Positions 1 to 7,917 of a stretch of DNA of 23,220 nucleotides are shown here, piece by piece. The stretch covers positions 1-23,220 of the IMG/VR virus record IMGVR_UViG_3300042987_001283, one strand, 5' to 3'. The position numbers were made by a program, and so were the translations under genes. The notes under the pieces are model-generated. The model was not told the DNA's origin and did no database searches. It saw only the letters and a program-made list of their open reading frames with translations. The stretch comes from a virus. Positions within the stretch are counted from its first letter, which is position 1, and each line of letters begins with the position of its first letter.

Positions 1-71
1 CACGCGCGCAGATTTTCACGGAAAAGTGAAAAAGTTAAGCTTGGTAATTTGGGTAATTGAGGTGTTTTAAA

Positions 72-542
72 GTGGGTGTGCGACCTGTACCGACAAAAAT
101 CCTGGAACAACGCGGAAGCTGGCGAGCGAAGACGCGACCAGACGAACCGCAACCGGAGCCAGCAAAAATCGAACCGCCAAAATTTCTGAAAGCTGCGGAC
201 AAAAAGTATTTCCGCGAAATGGTCGAGACTCTTTTTTCCTGCGGGATCATGACGCGCGTTGATGGTGGAAGTTTCACGCGCTATATCACCAGCTTTGGCC
301 GCTGGGTTGAAGCCGAGCGCGCGCTGGCCGAAGGCGAGCCGACGCATTACGAAATTCGTGACGACGCTGGCAACGTAAAGGGTGTGGTTATGTCCAAGGC
401 GTACGCAACCGTTTGCAAGGAACACGAAAGACTTCTAAAGCTGGAACAGGAATTTGGTTTAACACCTGCTTCGCGCCCACGCCTGCAAGCAGTCAAGCCG
501 ACAAAGGACGCCATCGAAGAAATCTTTGGGGAACTTGCTTGA
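72..542 (+). CDS. Phage terminase small subunit, P27 family
   Basis: DNA-recognition subunit of the packaging motor; it binds phage DNA and hands it to the large subunit. The N-terminus (VGVRPVPTKILEQRGSW) followed by a Pro/Glu-rich stretch and a helical body (FREMVETLFSCGIMTRVD, then AYATVCKEHERLLKLEQEFG and TPASRPRLQ) is the usual P27-type layout, and about 156 residues is the usual length. I prefer the GTG at 72: GAGGTG at 59-64 sits 7 bases upstream, and family members normally begin close to GVRPxPTK. A TTG at 57 is in frame but would lie inside that ribosome-binding site. The stop overlaps the TTG start of the large subunit (TTGA), so the two are coupled. Family assignment is from recognisable sequence pattern, not a search. 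Confidence 0.85.
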   Translation: MGVRPVPTKILEQRGSWRAKTRPDEPQPEPAKIEPPKFLKAADKKYFREMVETLFSCGIMTRVDGGSFTRYITSFGRWVEAERALAEGEPTHYEIRDDAGNVKGVVMSKAYATVCKEHERLLKLEQEFGLTPASRPRLQAVKPTKDAIEEIFGELA

Positions 543-2116
543 TAAAATCACGGAATAAATCTGGCAATCAGGCGAATAACGATCATAAGATCGTTCACTT
601 TTTTTCGCACTATCTCAAGCACACCAAGGGAGAGTGGGCCGGTAGCGCGTTTGAGTTGCAAGTCTGGCAAAAGACTTTTTTGAATCAGCTTTTCGGGACG
701 CTTCGCCCGGATGGCCTGCGCCAGTACCGCACCTCGTATTTGGAAGTACCGCGCAAAAATGGAAAATCCACGCTGGCCGCAGGCATGGCGCTATACCTTT
801 TGATGCTTGATGGCGAGGCCGGTGCGGAAATCTACAGCGCTGCGGCAGATAAAGAGCAGGCAAGTATTGTGTTCAACCAGGCGGTTCAGATGGTTGAAGC
901 GCATCCAAACTTAGTAAAGCATTTAAAAATCTACAAAAACAAAACGATTGTTTACGACGCCAAGGGCAGCGTCTACCGCGCCATTTCCAGCGAAGCGTAT
1001 TCCAAGCATGGATTTAGCGCGCATGGAATTATTTTTGACGAAGTCCATGCACAACCCAACCGCGAACTTTGGGACGTGCTAACAACTTCCACAGGCGCAC
1101 GTCGTCAGCCGCTGACGTTTGCAATCACAACCGCAGGTTGGGATAGGCAAAGCCTTTGCTGGGAACTTCACGAATACGCAAAACAGGTGAACGAAGGCAT
1201 CATTAAGGATGATACTTTTCTTGGCAAAATATTTACCACAGACAAGGACTGGAAGACGCAGGAAGCTTGGCAGGAAGCTAATCCAAACTATGGAATCAGC
1301 GTCAAGCTGGATTATTTTAAAAGGTCGGTGGTCGAGGCTGAATACAATCCAAGCAAAGAAAACGTCTTTCGCAACTTGCATTTGAATCAATGGACTCAAC
1401 AAGAAACGCGATGGTTAAATCTGGATCGCTGGGACGCCTGCCAGCGTGAATTTCCAGACCTCAGCGGAAGGCGCTGTTTTGCTGGCTTGGACTTGTCGTC
1501 AACCTTGGATTTAACTTCCCTTGTGCTTCTGTTTCCACCGCTTGAGGAAGATGAACCTTACTGGGTTCTTCCGTTTGTGTTTGCACCGGAAGACGCAGCA
1601 CGCGAGCGCGAACGCAGCAATCGCCAGCGGTTAGATATCTGGATTCGTGAAGGCTTGATCATTACTTCGCCTGGGCGCGTTCTCGATTACCAAGTTGTGA
1701 TTGATAAGGTTGATGAGTTGGCAGAAAAATACGACATCGCAGAAATAGCGGTAGACCGATGGAACATTAACCAAGCGGTCAAGCGCCTCGAGGCTATTGG
1801 AAAAGAACACGGGCGGGACGAATGGCTTGTTGGCTTTTCGCAAAACTTTTCCGCGATGAGCGCACCGATCAAAGAATTGGAAACCATGGTAGTCGGTGGC
1901 AGCCGCATTGCGCACGACGGCAACCCGGTTCTTCGTTGGATGTTTGGAAACGTCCAGGTTGTCCGCGACGACGCAGGCAACGTGAAATTCACCAAAAGTA
2001 AATCAACGGAAAAAATTGATGCCATGGTTGCCTTGACCATGGCGCTTGGCCGCGCGATGGTCGCGCCGCAGCAAGAGCAATGCGTTTACGATACGAGAGG
2101 GGTCGAATTCATATGA
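539..2116 (+). CDS. Phage terminase large subunit (ATPase-nuclease)
   Basis: Packaging motor and headful or site-specific nuclease of the HK97-like class (Terminase_1 type). Counting from the TTG at 539 (525 aa), the ATPase Walker A is EVPRKNGKST at about residues 69-78 and Walker B is IIFDEVHA at about 164-171. The nuclease half begins around FAGLDLSSTLDLTSL (first metal-binding Asp near 318) with a second acidic motif in EIAVDRWN. The TTG overlaps the small-subunit stop and has GGGGAA 7-8 bases upstream. An earlier in-frame ATG at 413 lies deep inside the small-subunit gene and would add unrelated sequence, so I reject it. The end overlaps the portal start. Confidence 0.95.
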   Translation: MIKSRNKSGNQANNDHKIVHFFSHYLKHTKGEWAGSAFELQVWQKTFLNQLFGTLRPDGLRQYRTSYLEVPRKNGKSTLAAGMALYLLMLDGEAGAEIYSAAADKEQASIVFNQAVQMVEAHPNLVKHLKIYKNKTIVYDAKGSVYRAISSEAYSKHGFSAHGIIFDEVHAQPNRELWDVLTTSTGARRQPLTFAITTAGWDRQSLCWELHEYAKQVNEGIIKDDTFLGKIFTTDKDWKTQEAWQEANPNYGISVKLDYFKRSVVEAEYNPSKENVFRNLHLNQWTQQETRWLNLDRWDACQREFPDLSGRRCFAGLDLSSTLDLTSLVLLFPPLEEDEPYWVLPFVFAPEDAARERERSNRQRLDIWIREGLIITSPGRVLDYQVVIDKVDELAEKYDIAEIAVDRWNINQAVKRLEAIGKEHGRDEWLVGFSQNFSAMSAPIKELETMVVGGSRIAHDGNPVLRWMFGNVQVVRDDAGNVKFTKSKSTEKIDAMVALTMALGRAMVAPQQEQCVYDTRGVEFI

Positions 2117-3729
2117 TGCAATCAATAAGGAATTTCTTCTCTCGCGCTCTTTCACTTTCTGGCGGAAGCCTGCGCGACCCGCGCCTTAATGAAATATTTG
2201 GTTCAAGCAGCGTTGCCGATGCTGGCGTGAGTGTCACGCCATGGACAGCGCTCAACTATTCCGCTGTGTTCGCCGCGGTTCGCATCATCTCAGAAGCGGT
2301 TTCCTCCCTGCCGCTTCACCTTTACGAACGCCTCCCGAACGGAGGTAAGCGGCGGGCCAGCGGAACGCCTTTGTATTCTTTGGTGCATGATGCGCCTAAC
2401 GACGAAATGGGAAGCCTTCAATGGCGCGAAGCTTCGATGGCGCATTTACTGTTGTGGGGGAATTCCTACAGCGAAATTGTGCGCGACTTGGAAGGCAACG
2501 CGGTCGAGCTTTGGCCGCTGGACCCAAGCCAGGTAAAGCCAACACGCACCGCAAACGGTGATCTGTTCTACGATGTTGGCGGCAAGGTGGCGCTACCGCG
2601 TGAAAACGTCCTGCACGTTTCCGGGCTTTCCTTTGATGGCATTTCGGGAATATCGCCCATCGCGCAGGCGAGGCAGTCGATTGGTCTTGCTCTTGCTATT
2701 GAGCAATTTGGCGCTGGCTTCTTTGGACGCGGTGCGCGTCCTGGCGGAATCTTAACTTTCCCTGGGCAGCTAAGTTCCGAAGCGCGTGCCAACCTGCGCC
2801 GCAGCTTTGAAGATCTTCACAGCGGCAGCGGCAATTCGCACCGCGTCGCGTTGCTCGAGCAGGGCTTGAAGTGGGAATCCATTGGCGTACCGCCGGACGA
2901 TTCGCAATTTCTGCAAAGCAGGGAATTCCAAGTGATTGAGATTTGCCGCTGGTTCAACCTGCCACCGCACAAATTAAAAGAACTGGCGAAGATGAATTAT
3001 AATTCGCTGGAACAAATGAATGTTGAATTCTTGACAGACACTTTGCGCCCGTGGTTGGTGCGCTGGGAACAACAGTTAAACCGCAAGCTGTTGCGCAGAC
3101 AAGACCGCGAGCGATTCTTTTTTGAACACGCGGTTGAGGGAATCTTACGCGGTGATCTACAAAGTAGATACACAAGCTACTCAATCGCTCGCAATTGGGG
3201 ATGGTTGAGCGTTAACGAAATTCGGGAAAAGGAAAACCTCAATCCGGTGGATGGCGGCGACACATACCTTACACCGCAAAATATGGCACCAGCAAACGGT
3301 CCATCGCCTGATCCAGCGGCAGCGCAGAGCGCGCAGCAAGTGACCAACGCGCAAGACCCTACTTTGATTCGAAGCGATCTTGGCGCGGAAAAGGAACAGG
3401 CTATATTGATCCGACTTCTTGAAGACGCAGGCAACCGACTGCAATCCATTGAATGCAACGCGGTGAAGCGCTTTGCGAACAAGCCGAGCGAGTTCCTTGA
3501 AAAGATTGGCAAGTTTTGCGAGGAACACAGGACGCGCGTCGTAAGCGCGTACGCGCCAGTTTTGGAAGCTTTCAGCCGCCAGCATGAACTGGAAGAACAC
3601 GTGCAAAGGCACCTTGACGTATTCAGCAAGCTTTGGGTTGAGTTCTCAGGAACGGTAACCGCGTCAAAACTATCCGAGGAAGTAGAAAAGAAAATCAATT
3701 CCATCAGAGGCAATAACCATGACCAGTAA
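2113..3729 (+). CDS. Phage portal protein, HK97 type
   Basis: Dodecameric ring at the unique capsid vertex through which DNA enters. The N-terminal part (VTPWTALNYSAVFAAVRIIS, then SLPLHLYER) and the middle (LWPLDPSQV; GISPIAQARQSIGLALAIEQ; RWFNLPPHKL) are typical of Phage_portal proteins, as is the NEIREKENLNPVDGGD block. The protein (538 aa) is longer than minimal HK97 portals. After a Pro/Ala/Gln-rich linker near residue 400 comes a helical tail of about 125 residues (SIECNAVKRFANKPSEF and later heptad-like helices), an extension seen in many phage portals. Start: ATGATG at 2113/2116 after GAGGGG; the in-frame ATG at 2080 lies within the terminase gene. The last 11 bases overlap the protease gene. 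Confidence 0.95.
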   Translation: MMQSIRNFFSRALSLSGGSLRDPRLNEIFGSSSVADAGVSVTPWTALNYSAVFAAVRIISEAVSSLPLHLYERLPNGGKRRASGTPLYSLVHDAPNDEMGSLQWREASMAHLLLWGNSYSEIVRDLEGNAVELWPLDPSQVKPTRTANGDLFYDVGGKVALPRENVLHVSGLSFDGISGISPIAQARQSIGLALAIEQFGAGFFGRGARPGGILTFPGQLSSEARANLRRSFEDLHSGSGNSHRVALLEQGLKWESIGVPPDDSQFLQSREFQVIEICRWFNLPPHKLKELAKMNYNSLEQMNVEFLTDTLRPWLVRWEQQLNRKLLRRQDRERFFFEHAVEGILRGDLQSRYTSYSIARNWGWLSVNEIREKENLNPVDGGDTYLTPQNMAPANGPSPDPAAAQSAQQVTNAQDPTLIRSDLGAEKEQAILIRLLEDAGNRLQSIECNAVKRFANKPSEFLEKIGKFCEEHRTRVVSAYAPVLEAFSRQHELEEHVQRHLDVFSKLWVEFSGTVTASKLSEEVEKKINSIRGNNHDQ

Positions 3730-4294
3730 AATTGAAAAGCGCGTTTCGTGCGAGTTGCGTCTTTCACCAGACAGCAAAAAAATAATCGGCTACGCAGCGG
3801 TTTACAATCGCGCCAGCGAAGACCTTGGCGGCTTTATTGAATATGTTCGTCCTGGCGCGTTTGACCGCTCGCTGAAAAGCAATCCAGACGTGCGCGCGTT
3901 GATCGACCATGACCCAAGCTTGATTCTTGGAAGAACGCTTTCTGGAACGCTGATACTAGAAAGTGATACTACAGGTTTGAAGGTTACGATTGACCCGCCG
4001 CCGACGACCTACGCAAGCGACCTGCTTACGGTCATGCAACGTGGCGACGTGTCGCAAATGTCGTTTGCATTCACCAGCGCTGTCGATGACTGGAAACTGG
4101 TAGATGGTCAGCGCACGCGCGACTTGATCGACCTTGATCTTGTCGATGTCAGCGTGGTCACTTACCCGGCTTATCCAGATACATCCGTGGCGGTGCGCGC
4201 GCTGGTCGGTATGCAATCCGAAAAAGACTTGAAAAAGCTTCATGAAGAGCTAGCCGCCAGCCGCGCCCGCGCGTTGCGGCTTCGCCGAATGTAA
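3719..4294 (+). CDS. HK97-family prohead protease
   Basis: Capsid maturation serine protease (peptidase family U35), expected to cleave the N-terminal delta domain of the capsid protein inside the prohead. The family signature is visible in order: GYAAVYNRAS, RPGAFDRSL, the catalytic His region LIDHDP (His64), MSFAF with the likely nucleophile Ser115, then DVSVVTYPAYPDTSVAVRAL. Length (191 aa) is normal. AGAGG just upstream of ATG 3719 supports the start, which overlaps the portal gene. It is the last gene before a strong terminator. Confidence 0.95.
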   Translation: MTSKIEKRVSCELRLSPDSKKIIGYAAVYNRASEDLGGFIEYVRPGAFDRSLKSNPDVRALIDHDPSLILGRTLSGTLILESDTTGLKVTIDPPPTTYASDLLTVMQRGDVSQMSFAFTSAVDDWKLVDGQRTRDLIDLDLVDVSVVTYPAYPDTSVAVRALVGMQSEKDLKKLHEELAASRARALRLRRM

Positions 4295-4327
4295 GCAAAA
4301 TAGCTTAGTTTTCCTTACAACACAGAT

Positions 4328-4365
4328 ACGGGTGGGGAAAAATCCTCACCCGTTTTCGTTTTCTT
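4328..4365 (+). terminator. Rho-independent terminator after prohead protease
   Basis: A 10-bp GC-rich stem with one G-U pair (ACGGGTGGGG at 4328-4337 pairing with CCTCACCCGT at 4344-4353), a 6-base A-rich loop, then TTTTCGTTTTCTT. It lies 33 bases after the protease stop and separates the terminase-portal-protease unit from the capsid unit. Confidence 0.85.
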
Positions 4366-4370
4366 GCCAC

Positions 4371-4403
4371 GCAATTTGACAGATTTGAAATCCATGGTCG
4401 AAT
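4371..4403 (+). promoter_or_regulatory. Candidate promoter for the capsid transcription unit
   Basis: GCAATTTGACA at 4371-4381 contains a perfect TTGACA (4376-4381). A 16-base spacer ending in GG leads to TCGAAT (4398-4403), which matches TATAAT at 4 of 6 positions. It lies directly downstream of the terminator and upstream of the capsid leader. The same GCAATTT...GGT arrangement recurs before two other transcription units (15744 and 18896), which raises confidence. Confidence 0.6.
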
Positions 4404-4419
4404 GTAACTAGTTCGAGGT

Positions 4420-4464
4420 CGCGTAGTCTTTACGCGCGATTTCCCGACAACGGGGATCGTGCGT
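4420..4464 (+). promoter_or_regulatory. Structured 5' leader of the capsid mRNA
   Basis: Two overlapping, mutually exclusive hairpins. The first is CGCGTA/TACGCG (4420-4425 with 4431-4436, 5-base loop). The second is longer: 4432-4441 pairs with 4455-4464 and 4443-4446 with 4451-4454, with T4442 bulged and an ACAA loop (14 pairs, two of them G-U). They share 4432-4436, so only one can form at once. There is no uridine run after either, so they do not look like terminators. This could be a stability element or a regulatory switch; I recognise no known riboswitch. Confidence 0.5.
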
Positions 4465-4497
4465 CTTTAGATACGCTTACTAAGCATATCCGCATTG

Positions 4498-4522
4498 ATC
4501 CTTAAGCATTCTGCTAAAGGAT
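4498..4522 (+). promoter_or_regulatory. Hairpin sequestering the capsid ribosome-binding site
   Basis: ATCCTT (4498-4503) pairs with AAGGAT (4517-4522), and after an A-A mismatch AGC (4505-4507) pairs with GCT (4513-4515), with loop ATTCT. The 3' strand contains the AAGGA Shine-Dalgarno (4517-4521) used by the capsid ATG at 4531. Folding would hide it, so capsid translation may be regulated or delayed. Confidence 0.55.
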
Positions 4523-4530
4523 TAAACACC

Positions 4531-5883
4531 ATGTCAGAAGTTGAAAACTTGCGCGAAAAGCGCAACGCGGCTCTTGCTGAAGCCAAAGCCATTCACGCCA
4601 AATCAGAAGAGCGCGCTTTGACACCAGAAGAACAAGCCGCCTTTGATGGCCTAATGGCTGAGGTCGATGACCATGAAGCAAGAATAGCAGCTCTTGAAGG
4701 CGCCGCACCGCAGGCAAACGACAACGCCGACGCCGCTGTTGCCCGCTCTGCCAAGCTGGCGAAGGCAGACGAAGCTTCCAAAAAAGTTTCCGTTCGCAAG
4801 ACTGCGCCGATTGAAGCGCCTGCTTTTGTTCGCGACCTCAACGATAAGCAGTCAACCGAAGACAAGAAACTTGCGCTTCGCGGCTGGCTTGGTTACCACT
4901 CAATCGAAGGCATTACCGACCGCCAGCGCGAAGCCGCTCAGCGCAGCGGGCTTGACCTTCACAACAACAAGCTTTCCTTCAGGCTTGGCGGAAAAGCGCC
5001 GCGTAATATTCAGGAAGCGCGCGCGCAGTCTCTCACCGGTTCCGCCGGTGGTTATACTGTGCCGCAAGGTTTCTTGAACCAGCTTGAGGAATCTTTGCTT
5101 TCCTTCGGTGGTATGCGCGAAGTTGCTCAGGTGATTCGCACCGACAGCGGAAACGATTTACCGATTCCGACTGTTAACGACACCGGCAACGTAGGCGCTA
5201 TCCTTGCCGAAAACAGCCAAGTATCTGAACAGGATATGACATTTGCACAGATCACTTTGAAGGCTTACAAATACTCTTCAAAGCTTGTGCGCGTGTCTGC
5301 TGAACTTCTGCAAGACACCGCGATTGATTTGGAATCTTTCATCGGAAACGCTTTGGGTACTAGAATTGCAAGAATTCTAAACACCCATTTCACGACCGGT
5401 GACAATTCCAGCAAGCCGCAGGGCGTCGTAAATGCTGGAACTGGTGTTACCTGCGCCAGCGCTTCGGCGATCACCTACGCTGAATTGCTGGATTTGCAGC
5501 ACAGCGTTGACCCTGCTTATCGTGCAAATGCTCGATTCATGATGCACGATTCAACCTTGAAGGCAGTTCGCAAGCTTGTGGACGGTCAGCAAAGGCCAAT
5601 CTTCCAGCAGGACATCACAGGCGCTTCGCCTGGGACCTTGCTTGGTTGGCCAATCGTGATCAATCAGGACGTTGCCTCGATTGCTGCCGCCGCCAAGGTT
5701 ATCGTTGCTGGTGATTTTTCCAAGTACCTTATCCGCGACGTAACCGACTTTACTCTGTTGCGTCTGGAAGAAAGGTACGCAGACTACCACCAAGTCGGCT
5801 TTGTTGGCTTCAGTCGTCACGATGGCCGAATCCTTGACGCAGGCACCGACCCGCTCAAGGTGATGGCAATGGCGGCTAGCTAA
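4531..5883 (+). CDS. Major capsid protein, HK97 fold
   Basis: Shell protein of the icosahedral head (Phage_capsid type, 450 aa from ATG 4531). The first roughly 150 residues are helical and charged (VENLREKRNAALAEAKAI, then TPEEQAAFDGLMAEVDDHEA), matching the scaffolding delta domain that the upstream protease removes. The folded part starts near SLTGSAGGYTVPQGFLNQ and shows the usual features: RVSAELLQDTAIDLESFIG, NTHFTTGDNSSKPQG, FMMHDSTLKAVRKLVDGQ, LLGWPIVINQDV and VGFSRHDGRILD. The start is fixed by AAGGA nine bases upstream; that site is the one buried in the leader hairpin. It has its own promoter region and leads a long co-oriented unit of head-completion and tail genes. Confidence 0.97.
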   Translation: MSEVENLREKRNAALAEAKAIHAKSEERALTPEEQAAFDGLMAEVDDHEARIAALEGAAPQANDNADAAVARSAKLAKADEASKKVSVRKTAPIEAPAFVRDLNDKQSTEDKKLALRGWLGYHSIEGITDRQREAAQRSGLDLHNNKLSFRLGGKAPRNIQEARAQSLTGSAGGYTVPQGFLNQLEESLLSFGGMREVAQVIRTDSGNDLPIPTVNDTGNVGAILAENSQVSEQDMTFAQITLKAYKYSSKLVRVSAELLQDTAIDLESFIGNALGTRIARILNTHFTTGDNSSKPQGVVNAGTGVTCASASAITYAELLDLQHSVDPAYRANARFMMHDSTLKAVRKLVDGQQRPIFQQDITGASPGTLLGWPIVINQDVASIAAAAKVIVAGDFSKYLIRDVTDFTLLRLEERYADYHQVGFVGFSRHDGRILDAGTDPLKVMAMAAS

Positions 5884-5885
5884 CC

Positions 5886-6089
5886 ATGAAGGTTAAATTC
5901 CTTACCTCAGTTGCTGGCCTAAATTTTGGTTACGACTGTAACCTGGTTTATGATCTGCCAGCATTTGAGGCCGAGGGTGCGATTCAAAAAGGTTGGGCGG
6001 TTTCCGTGGAAACCGCTCAGCCGAGCGCACCAGTAGAAACCAAGAAAATCGAAAAGGCAATTTCCAAGCGAGCGAAGGAAAAGCGATGA
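5886..6089 (+). CDS. Small conserved phage head protein, unknown function
   Basis: A 67-residue protein immediately after the capsid gene. The N-terminal half (KVKFLTSVAG, then YDLPAFEAEGAIQKGWAV) resembles the small beta-rich proteins often encoded between the capsid and connector genes of siphophages; the C-terminal third is Lys/Arg/Glu rich. No catalytic motif is visible. The ribosome-binding site is weak and the gap to the capsid stop is two bases, so translation probably relies on coupling. Its ATGA overlap with the next gene supports it being real. A structural or assembly role is inferred from position only. Confidence 0.7.
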   Translation: MKVKFLTSVAGLNFGYDCNLVYDLPAFEAEGAIQKGWAVSVETAQPSAPVETKKIEKAISKRAKEKR

Positions 6090-6652
6090 CAAAAGTAACG
6101 TCCGCGCCAGCGCTGGAACCGGTAACGCTTCAGGAAGTGAAACTTCATTGCCGGATTGATTCTCTTGAAGATGACGACCTTGTTAATTCGCTGATTTCCG
6201 CAGCGCGTCAACTTATTGAAACACAAGCGGGCATTCGCTTGGTAACGCAGACGATTCAAGACGACCGCGACGAATGGCCGGACGTTTGGTATCTCGAAGG
6301 GCCGGTGCAGTCGGTAAGTTCCGTCGACTATCTAGACAGCGACGGCAACTGGCAAGAAGTTGATTTGACCGACGTGGACATTGACACCGCCGCCAATCCT
6401 GCGCGCGTTGCGCCAGGTGTTGACCTTGATTGGCCAGAAGTTTACGGCGGAATGGGTTGCGTTTCCATTACTTACGTTGCTGGGTACGGCGCTCCGAGCG
6501 CGGTTCCTGCAATCTTAAAACAGGCTATTAAGCTTTTGGTCGCGCATTGGTACGCCGTAAGAGAAACGGTAAACGTTGGCAATATTGTGAATGAAGTTCC
6601 TTATACGGTTGATGCAATTGTAAAAATGTTTCAGCGAGGAATCATTCAGTAA
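6086..6652 (+). CDS. Head-tail connector (HK97 gp6-like adaptor)
   Basis: Likely adaptor ring between the portal and the rest of the neck. The family pattern is clear: EPVTLQEVKLHCRID followed by DDDLVNSLISAARQLIETQ at the N-terminus, a central beta region (LEGPVQSVSSVDYLDSDG), and the C-terminal YVAGYG...VPAILKQAIKLLVAHWY helix. From the ATG at 6086, which overlaps the preceding stop, the protein is 188 aa, normal for the group. An upstream in-frame start at 5993 would lie inside the previous gene and is rejected. Confidence 0.88.
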   Translation: MTKVTSAPALEPVTLQEVKLHCRIDSLEDDDLVNSLISAARQLIETQAGIRLVTQTIQDDRDEWPDVWYLEGPVQSVSSVDYLDSDGNWQEVDLTDVDIDTAANPARVAPGVDLDWPEVYGGMGCVSITYVAGYGAPSAVPAILKQAIKLLVAHWYAVRETVNVGNIVNEVPYTVDAIVKMFQRGIIQ

Positions 6653-6978
6653 TGATCAAGGCCGGTGAACTTACGCAGCGTGTGAACCTTCAGCGCCAAG
6701 CTGGCAACAGCGTGGACGCGTACGGGCAACCGATCAACGTTTGGGGAACTTACGCGACCGTGTGGGCTAGCGTTCGCCCGCTGTCTGGTAGAGAACAGGA
6801 AATCGGAGCGGCGCGTGGTGCCACGCTTTCGCACCGCGTGCGCATTCGGCACCGCAAGGATGTAAGCCACGGCGACAGAATCATGATGGGTTCGCGCGTT
6901 CTGGAAATCATCAGCGTTCGAAACATTGACGAAGCTTCTTGGGAACTGGAAATCGACGCCGTCGAAAGGGGTTCCTGA
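6652..6978 (+). CDS. Head-tail joining protein (head closure/stopper)
   Basis: 108 aa, Phage_H_T_join type. Typical elements are AGELTQRVNLQRQ at the start, WGTYATVWASVRPLSGRE in the middle, then LSHRVRIRHRKDVSHGDRI and SVRNIDEASWELEI. It forms the neck ring that closes the head after packaging. The start overlaps the previous stop by one base, with GAGGA upstream. Confidence 0.93.
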   Translation: MIKAGELTQRVNLQRQAGNSVDAYGQPINVWGTYATVWASVRPLSGREQEIGAARGATLSHRVRIRHRKDVSHGDRIMMGSRVLEIISVRNIDEASWELEIDAVERGS

Positions 6979-7508
6979 TGCCACGCGCTTCAGTCAGTCT
7001 TGATATATCGAGTTTAAAAAGCTTGATTAAATCCATGGAAGAGATTGATAAAAAAGTTAGAAACAAAGCGCTTAAAGACGCATTGAAGGAAGGGCGAAAG
7101 ATTTATCTGAAAGCTGCCAGAGGGAATGTTCCTACCAAATATAAGATTTTAAAAAAGGCTTTAGGATTCCGCGAGCGTTTCAAATTTGCCAAGGGTTTTG
7201 CGTATTCAATCATCGGTCCAAAGCGTCGAGCAGGAAAAACTATTGACGGCAAAAACAGAATACCGACAAAGTATGCGCATTTTGTTGAATACGGAACGGC
7301 AGCGCATTCTATCAAGAAAAATTCCAGAACTGGAAAAGGTGTGCTTGGTTTTGCCAAAAGATTGATTTTATCTTTTGGCGGAGCTTATAGGCATCCTGGC
7401 GCCGCTCCGAATCCATTCCTTAGAAAATCTTGGGACCAAAATAAAAGTTCTGTTCTTAGCGCCATGGAAAAAATACTAAAGTCCGCAATTGAAGGGGGAA
7501 GCGTTTGA
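6978..7508 (+). CDS. HK97 gp10-like tail completion/neck protein
   Basis: 176 aa from ATG 6978. The C-terminal half carries the recognisable KYAHFVEYGTAAHS and HPGAAPNPFLRKSWDQNK motifs of the HK97-gp10 family, which acts at the head-tail interface. The N-terminal half is very Lys-rich (KKVRNKALKDALKEGRKIYL). GAAAGGGG lies just upstream and the ATG overlaps the previous stop by one base. The gene is visibly more A/T- and Lys-rich than its neighbours, which suggests a different recent history, though function and order are conserved. Confidence 0.88.
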   Translation: MPRASVSLDISSLKSLIKSMEEIDKKVRNKALKDALKEGRKIYLKAARGNVPTKYKILKKALGFRERFKFAKGFAYSIIGPKRRAGKTIDGKNRIPTKYAHFVEYGTAAHSIKKNSRTGKGVLGFAKRLILSFGGAYRHPGAAPNPFLRKSWDQNKSSVLSAMEKILKSAIEGGSV

Positions 7509-7906
7509 GCGCAGCCAAGGCCATGCGAGCGCGTTTGGTTTCCGATGCGACCGTTACCGGTCTTGTTGGCCAGCGTATTTATCCTGGCAAAGCGCCGCAG
7601 GATACCACGCTTCCTTATGTCGTCTATCACAGGATTTCCACGACGCGCACGCCAACGCTGGGTGGACCGACCAACGTTCCAGAAACACGAATGCAACTGG
7701 ACATTCTAGCAGCAACCCAAGCAAGCGCGGAACAGGTGGCCAACGCTGTTCGCAGCAGACTCGACGGATACACCGGGACAAGTGCCAGCGTTTCGGTTCT
7801 CTCCTCGGTGGTCGAGGATGAGCAGGATTTAAGCGAGGCAATCGACGGGTCAGATTCCCTTTATTACCGCGTGGTAATGGACGTTCTGATTCAGTACCGA
7901 GAATAG
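7505..7906 (+). CDS. Tail terminator-like protein, DUF3168 family
   Basis: 133 aa. Probably the protein that caps the tail tube and docks it to the head (DUF3168/gpU-like). Family-like segments are AMRARLVSDATVTGLVGQRIY, LPYVVYHRIS, RMQLDILAATQASAEQVANAV and YRVVMDVLIQYRE. The start is TTG at 7505, preceded by GGGGGAA and overlapping the gp10-like stop (TTGA). It precedes the tail tube gene, as expected. Confidence 0.87.
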   Translation: MSAAKAMRARLVSDATVTGLVGQRIYPGKAPQDTTLPYVVYHRISTTRTPTLGGPTNVPETRMQLDILAATQASAEQVANAVRSRLDGYTGTSASVSVLSSVVEDEQDLSEAIDGSDSLYYRVVMDVLIQYRE

Positions 7907-7917
7907 GAGAGTTTACC

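Noticed and set aside
1-70. Possible C-terminal end of an upstream gene (open frames ending at 60 and 70)
   Set aside because: Two different frames are open from the edge, both are too short, and neither shows a recognisable motif, so the upstream gene cannot be assigned.
413-538. Longer N-terminus for the terminase large subunit from ATG 413
   Set aside because: The added residues lie wholly inside the small-subunit gene in another frame; the coupled TTG at 539 with GGGGAA upstream is better.
3177-3767. 196-residue minus-strand reading frame across the portal end
   Set aside because: Opposite to a clear portal gene, Ser/Cys-rich shadow translation with no ribosome-binding site or family motif.
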